NCBI RefSeq assembly: GCF_003688495.1
Contig: NZ_REFH01000009.1
Span: 1 to 64,000 of the forward strand
Source of the DNA: Flavobacterium weaverense
GTDB lineage: Bacteria; Bacteroidota; Bacteroidia; Flavobacteriales; Flavobacteriaceae
Reading direction: 5' to 3'
DNA length: 64,000 bases
Position 1 is the stretch's first letter. Each line of letters starts with the position of its first letter. The notes below the pieces were generated by a model. It was not told where the DNA came from and made no database searches. It worked only from the letters and a program-made list of their open reading frames with translations. This document shows positions 59,927-64,000 of this stretch, one piece after another. A program made the position numbers and the translations under genes.

Positions 59927-62092
59927 TTACTTCTTCACAGCTTCAACTAATTCTAAGTCTTCTAAACTTACTTTAGACATAAAAACACCATAATTCACAT
60001 TAGCTTTGTTTTTTTCAATGTTTTCTATAGTTCCTACAGCTTTTCCGTCAAGCATGCGAACTCTATCACCAACTTTCAAAATATGTTTAATTTTTTCAAT
60101 TACAGGTTTTAGTTTCTTTTCTTTCTTCTCTTTTCTGATCTCTTCGACATGAACTGTTACTTCCTCAATAATTTCTTTTTTCTTAGCGACAATTGCTTTC
60201 GCTTCTTTAGGAGTTGCTTTTATACGCTTAGAATTTTCTATTTCGATAATTTTCAAAAATTCAGCTATTAGATCTTTTTTATTTTTATTGTTGAAATACT
60301 TCTGTGAAATATCTTCAATTTTTTGTCCAATATAAATTGTCTTCTGATTACTATCATATAGTTCTTGATAGCTTTCTAATTTCTGCTTTATCTTGACATT
60401 TATATTTTCCATTTTGCGTCCTTCTTCACGCGCTTTCGTTTCTTCCTCTTTTAGTGTTTGTGAAGTTTTTTCCATCTTCGAGCGCTCTTTTTGAAGCGTA
60501 GCGATAGTCTTATCAAACCGTACTTTTCCAACTTCAATCTTCTTTTTAGCTCTATTGATTAGTCCGTACGGTATTCCATTTTTGAGTGCTACTTCAAAAG
60601 TAAAGGAACTTCCTGCTTGTCCCAAAGCTAGTTTATACATTGGTTCTAATGATTTCTCATCAAAAAGCATATTGGCATTCGTCGCAAACGGCAATTCATT
60701 TGCAAGAATCTTTAAGTTGGAATAATGTGTTGTGATAATTCCGAAAGCTTCTCTATGATAAAATTCTTCTAAGAAAATCTCCGCTAATGCGCCACCTAAT
60801 TCCGGATCTGAACCCGTACCGAATTCATCAATCAAAAACATAGTTTTTCTATTACATTTCTTGAGAAAGTAATTCATGTTTTTTAATCGGTAACTATAAG
60901 TACTCAAATGATTTTCAATAGATTGATTGTCTCCAATATCCGTTAATATACGATCAAATAAGAAAGTTTCACTTCTTTCGTGAACTGGAATTAGCATTCC
61001 AGATTGCAGCATTAATTGCAGTAGACCAACAGTTTTTAAGGATATTGTTTTTCCACCAGCGTTAGGTCCAGAAATAACTATTATTCTATTTTCTTGCGCT
61101 AACTCAATAGTTTGAGGATGCGTAATTTCATTTTTTTGTTTGTTATTCAAATACAAAATAGGATGGAAGGCATCTCTAAAATATAGCCTTCTATTTTCAG
61201 TAATGGCTGGCATGATACCGTTAATTCGATTAGCATACTTGGCTTTAGCAGCAATCACATCAATGTCACTTAAGAAATCTTGATATTGAATTAATAAAGG
61301 TAAAAAAGGTCTAATTTGATTGGTAAGCTGTTTTAAAATTCTATTAATTTCTTCCTTTTCTTCGTATTCTAAGTTGCTCAGTTCTCTCGAATAATTTAAA
61401 GTTGCTTCAGGCTCAATATAAGCTATACTTCCTGTTTTTGAACTTCCTAATATTGATCCTTTCACTTTGCGACGATACATAGACAATACCGCTAAAACTC
61501 TACGATTCTGAACGAAACTTTCTTTGATATCATCTAAATAACCTAAAGCATTGTATTGCGTTAAAGCAGTTCCAAAACTTTGATTCACTTTTCCTCTTAC
61601 TGTATTCATATTTCTACGAGTATTTAGTAAGTCTGGAGAAGCATTATCTTTAATTTCTCCGTATTTATCTACAATTTCGTCTACCATTGCAATAATATCC
61701 TTTGTAAATTCGACTGCTAGAGCTCTCGAATTTAAATTAGGATAATAGTCATCAAACTTTTTAAAATAGGTAAGTAAAAAGTTTACAGAGGAGGATATAG
61801 TAGCAATTTTGCGAAAACTTCCAACCTCTAGTAAGCTATCTTCTATTGCAAGAAATCTAATTTCGTGCGTGATCGCGTCAAAACCATGGTTTGGAATTGC
61901 ATTATTATTTTGGAAAGACGAGACATACTCTGATGTTTGCATTAATGCTTTCATCAACGTTTCCTTATCTTTAAAAGGAGTTATTTCTAATGCTTTTTGT
62001 TTTCCTATATCAGTATTACAAATTTCCGAAATCGTCTCTAAAACGGTTGGAAATTGTAAATCTTGTAATGTTTTTTCGGTGATGGATATCAT
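59927..62092 (-). CDS. mutS2: MutS2-family ATPase without Smr domain
   Basis: DNA-binding ABC ATPase of the MutS2 group, which lacks the mismatch-binding domain of MutS and acts on branched DNA or stalled ribosomes in other species. Core/lever region about 1-320; ATPase with Walker A SGPNAGGKTISLK and Walker B MFLIDEFGTGSDPELGGAL; then a long coiled coil (about 510-600) and a C-terminal SH3-like KOW part (KVGDRVRMLDGKAVGTIENI). The protein ends there at 721 aa; the ~80-residue Smr nuclease domain of Bacillus-type MutS2 is absent. The end is natural (no Smr sequence follows in any frame I examined). The repeat/GIY-YIG island starts right after the stop. Confidence 0.93.
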   Translation of the reverse strand: MISITEKTLQDLQFPTVLETISEICNTDIGKQKALEITPFKDKETLMKALMQTSEYVSSFQNNNAIPNHGFDAITHEIRFLAIEDSLLEVGSFRKIATISSSVNFLLTYFKKFDDYYPNLNSRALAVEFTKDIIAMVDEIVDKYGEIKDNASPDLLNTRRNMNTVRGKVNQSFGTALTQYNALGYLDDIKESFVQNRRVLAVLSMYRRKVKGSILGSSKTGSIAYIEPEATLNYSRELSNLEYEEKEEINRILKQLTNQIRPFLPLLIQYQDFLSDIDVIAAKAKYANRINGIMPAITENRRLYFRDAFHPILYLNNKQKNEITHPQTIELAQENRIIVISGPNAGGKTISLKTVGLLQLMLQSGMLIPVHERSETFLFDRILTDIGDNQSIENHLSTYSYRLKNMNYFLKKCNRKTMFLIDEFGTGSDPELGGALAEIFLEEFYHREAFGIITTHYSNLKILANELPFATNANMLFDEKSLEPMYKLALGQAGSSFTFEVALKNGIPYGLINRAKKKIEVGKVRFDKTIATLQKERSKMEKTSQTLKEEETKAREEGRKMENINVKIKQKLESYQELYDSNQKTIYIGQKIEDISQKYFNNKNKKDLIAEFLKIIEIENSKRIKATPKEAKAIVAKKKEIIEEVTVHVEEIRKEKKEKKLKPVIEKIKHILKVGDRVRMLDGKAVGTIENIEKNKANVNYGVFMSKVSLEDLELVEAVKK

Positions 62093-62259
62093 TTATGGCT
62101 CTGGTTCTTTTCAGTACAAAAATAGTTAATAGTTAAGACTATTTAACAGTCATTCACAAAGAATTAAAGATTGTTTACTTTCGCTTTTATTACGTTTTTA
62201 ATGAAGAATTTTATGCAACTACAATTACACTATGTATCTTTGAAAATTAAATATTAGAG

Positions 62260-62940
62260 ATGAAAATTAATCTTAATGCGGATTGGCAAAATATTTTATC
62301 AGAGGAAATCCAAAAGCCCTATTTTGAAGAATTATTAGAAATAGTTGATCGAGAATACAATGAGCAAATTTGTCATCCTCCGAAAGATCTAATTTTTTCA
62401 GCTTTTAATTATTGCAGTCTCAACGATTTAAAAGTAGTAATAATTGGCCAAGATCCATATCATGGTCGTGGAGAAGCCAACGGTTTATCATTTTCAGTTA
62501 ATGATGGCGTGAGAATTCCTCCTTCACTACGAAATATTTATCGGGAATTAAATGATGATATAGGAACTATTTTTTTACCAACTTCTGGAAATCTAGAAAA
62601 ATGGGCTAAACAAGGAGTTTTACTTTTGAACGCTTCATTGACAGTAAGAGAAGACACACCAAATAGTCACAAACATTTAAAATGGAATCTTTTTACCGAT
62701 GCTGTAATTCAAAAAATTTCAAACGACAGAGAAAATATTGTCTTTTTACTTTGGGGCGCTTTTGCACAAAAAAAAGGTCTCAAAATTGATCGTAGTAAAC
62801 ATTTAGTTTTAGAATCAGGACATCCTTCGCCAATGAGTGCGAATCAAGGAAAATGGTTTGGAAATAAACATTTTAGTAAAACTAATGATTACTTAAAAAG
62901 TAAAGGTATTGCACCTATAGAATGGATTACTGGTGAATAA
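62260..62940 (+). CDS. ung: Uracil-DNA glycosylase, family 1
   Basis: Removes uracil from DNA as the first step of base excision repair. Catalytic water-activating Asp65 lies in VIIGQDPYHGRGEANGLSFSV; the Leu-loop motif with His188 is GHPSPMSAN; the uracil-specificity Asn is in LLLNASLTVRE. 226 aa is the normal length. -7 element TATCTTTG at 62235-62242, about 17 bp before the ATG. It is divergent from mutS2 and ends at the repeat/terminator region. Confidence 0.96.
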   Translation: MKINLNADWQNILSEEIQKPYFEELLEIVDREYNEQICHPPKDLIFSAFNYCSLNDLKVVIIGQDPYHGRGEANGLSFSVNDGVRIPPSLRNIYRELNDDIGTIFLPTSGNLEKWAKQGVLLLNASLTVREDTPNSHKHLKWNLFTDAVIQKISNDRENIVFLLWGAFAQKKGLKIDRSKHLVLESGHPSPMSANQGKWFGNKHFSKTNDYLKSKGIAPIEWITGE

Positions 62941-62980
62941 ATTTACTTTTAAAATCTAGGACTGTATTTCATTTTAGTTT

Positions 62981-63030
62981 GCGTGAGGGATTGAAGCTAG
63001 CTACCGAAGTAGCGCGGAAAGCCCGACAGC
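62981..63030 (+). repeat. Relative of the dispersed hairpin repeat (copy C)
   Basis: It shares GATTGAAGC on the left and GCGGAAAGC on the right with copy A, again on both sides of a hairpin, here GCTAC-CGAA-GTAGC (63000-63013). The outer ends differ (GCGTGAGG and CCCGACAGC), so it is a sub-family. It lies between the ung stop and a terminator. Confidence 0.65.
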
Positions 63031-63035
63031 ATAAA

Positions 63036-63081
63036 AGAAGAAGGGCTCATCACAGTAATGTAATGAGCCCTTCTTGTTTTA
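63036..63081 (+). terminator. Bidirectional terminator between ung and the DUF4258-type gene
   Basis: AAGAAGGGCTCAT (63038-63050) and ATGAGCCCTTCTT (63063-63075) form a perfect 13-bp stem with a 12-nt loop; a T-rich tract follows on each strand. It serves both convergent genes. Confidence 0.9.
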
Positions 63082-63117
63082 TGGTGGCACGCTCAAATCA
63101 ATGAACAAACCTATATT

Positions 63118-63501
63118 TTACTCTTTTTTTACTTTTATTATATCGTCTAAAACCGCTCTATTTTCGTAGTTAATTACTTGTAAAATGATTTCTTGATTTT
63201 TTAAAGTTTTACCTTCAATTACGTAAAGCTTTCCTTTTTTAACAACAACATTACTTTTATCAAAAACTACGTCTCCAAATTGTAAAGTGTTTTTAACATC
63301 TGAAGTATCAATCCATGATTCAGCTAATATTTGAGATGCTTTTTCAGAATAATGAAAAGGTTTGTTTCTTAAATCATTTAAAACTCTAGCATTAGGAAAA
63401 TAATTACAACGGGTGTCTTTACCGCTAAAAACCAAAGAGACAAAAAACACTCCCATTACCAAACCCACTAAATAATAAGCGAAACGATGTATAAATTTCA
63501 T
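63118..63501 (-). CDS. DUF4258-type small membrane-anchored protein
   Basis: A 127-aa protein with one N-terminal TM helix (about 6-26, FAYYLVGLVMGVFFVSLVF) followed by a mixed alpha/beta domain: CNYFPNARVLNDLRNKPFHYSEKA, LQFGDVVFDKSNVV, KLYVIEGKTLKNQEIILQVINYENRAVL. The fold pattern fits DUF4258, found downstream of alanine dehydrogenase genes in Flavobacterium as far as I recall. Function unknown. It starts 35 bp after the ald stop on the same strand, so it is probably co-transcribed. Confidence 0.75.
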   Translation of the reverse strand: MKFIHRFAYYLVGLVMGVFFVSLVFSGKDTRCNYFPNARVLNDLRNKPFHYSEKASQILAESWIDTSDVKNTLQFGDVVFDKSNVVVKKGKLYVIEGKTLKNQEIILQVINYENRAVLDDIIKVKKE

Positions 63502-63536
63502 GATTAATTTTTGTGCAAAGGTAGAAGAAAGTTTCC

Positions 63537-64000
63537 TTAAAAAACAATTAAATTGATGTCGTTGTTAGGCAAATTAAACCAATCTCCAATGGCACTGCTG
63601 GTGAGAATTCCGTGGTACATATATACTCCATTTTTTAATCCTGTATCAAAACGAATGGCCGTTTCAATACCGCCATCGTCCGCAATTTGTAACAGATATG
63701 GAGAAATAATATTACTTATGGAAAGTGAAGCCGTTTTTGAATATCTAGACGGAATATTAGGAACACAATAATGCAATACATTACTTTTAATAAATGTGGG
63801 TTTCTCATGCGTAGTAACTTCTGAAGTTTCAAAACAACCGCCAGTATCAATACTTACATCAACGATTACTGCACCTTTTTTCATGTGTTCGACCATTGTT
63901 TCTGTAACAATTACTGGACAGCGTTCAATTCCTCGCATCGCTCCAATGGCTACATCACATCGTCTTAATGCTTTTAGCAAAGCTTTTGGTTGAATGGTTG
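63537..64000 (-). CDS. ald: Alanine dehydrogenase, C-terminal part (cut by window end)
   Basis: NAD-dependent oxidative deamination of L-alanine to pyruvate. The frame is open to the window edge and encodes about the last 154 residues; the true start is outside. Visible: the RRCDVAIGAMRG turn, KKGAVIVDVSIDTGGCFETSEVTTHEKPTF (NAD-side core) and HYCVPNIPSRYSKTASLSISNIISPYL, which contains the conserved Asn-Ile-Pro block of the AlaDH/PNT family. The end (NNDINLIVF) is complete. The internal TTG at 63980 is not a start; homology runs through it. Confidence 0.9.
   Translation of the reverse strand, partial: TIQPKALLKALRRCDVAIGAMRGIERCPVIVTETMVEHMKKGAVIVDVSIDTGGCFETSEVTTHEKPTFIKSNVLHYCVPNIPSRYSKTASLSISNIISPYLLQIADDGGIETAIRFDTGLKNGVYMYHGILTSSAIGDWFNLPNNDINLIVF

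Noticed and set aside
63083..63095. GTGGCACGCTC as a second sigma-54 site
   Set aside because: There is no TTG at the -12 distance and it points into a convergent gene.

Overview
This 64 kb window is AT-rich chromosomal DNA of a Flavobacterium-like member of the Bacteroidetes. The evidence is a type IX secretion gene (porQ) next to cmk, -7 promoter elements of the Bacteroidetes form TAnnTTTG, no Shine-Dalgarno-like sequences before most starts, and many proteins whose closest recognisable families are flavobacterial (GIN/DUF2807, the CAL67264-type small membrane protein, MutS2 without Smr, six-repeat S1). Almost everything is ordinary core chromosome. No prophage, CRISPR array, integron, complete insertion sequence or tRNA gene was seen.

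Layout. 1-190: end of a 5S rRNA and two hairpins. 0.4-3.8 kb: a Tat-type lipoprotein amidase, msrB and an alpha/beta hydrolase. 3.9-11.2 kb: glycogen synthesis genes glgA-glgC-glgB followed by a GH31 alpha-glucosidase. 11.3-13.6 kb: an M48 metalloprotease lipoprotein and a UMF1-type transporter. 13.6-16.5 kb (minus): an ECF sigma factor, a one-TM anti-sigma-like protein and two secreted beta-repeat proteins in one operon. 16.9-24.8 kb: lon, porQ, cmk, a NupG-type permease and rpsA. 25-28 kb: a GH92 mannosidase and a fasciclin protein. 28.3-33.8 kb: pheT, an AldB-like aldehyde dehydrogenase with its DUF779 partner, and a convergent AraC regulator. 34-39.6 kb (minus): an RND efflux operon (adaptor, pump, TolC). 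39.8-43.6 kb: recG, DUF1697 and a Dph6-like ATPase. 43.7-49.4 kb: M1 aminopeptidase, patatin, beta-lactamase-fold lipoprotein, an unnamed membrane protein and TauE/SafE. 49.7-58.5 kb: pcrA/uvrD, a Sua5/YciO-type synthase, OmpA lipoprotein, GT2, an orphan HsdR-N nuclease, holA, a 60-aa membrane protein and ettA. 58.5-64 kb: a 41-aa membrane protein, DCC protein, a repeat/GIY-YIG island, mutS2, ung, a DUF4258-type protein and the C-terminal part of alanine dehydrogenase.

The most unusual material is intergenic. (i) A 767-bp gap between the DCC protein and mutS2 holds a GIY-YIG nuclease gene broken by one amber codon, lying between two 95-bp near-identical copies (92/95) of a palindromic repeat, plus three decayed half-copies. 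(ii) A separate dispersed hairpin family (22.7 kb, 27.4 kb, with a relative at 63.0 kb) keeps its flanks while the central stem changes sequence completely but stays paired. (iii) A third REP-like palindrome lies at 42.8 kb. (iv) A 41-codon membrane-protein gene at 58.6 kb has its own promoter and an FNR/CRP-like palindrome centred near -41. (v) rpsA has a consensus promoter and a structured leader. (vi) lon has a sigma-54-like site.

All calls come from reading sequence and protein motifs; no database search was run. Promoter and operator calls are pattern matches only.
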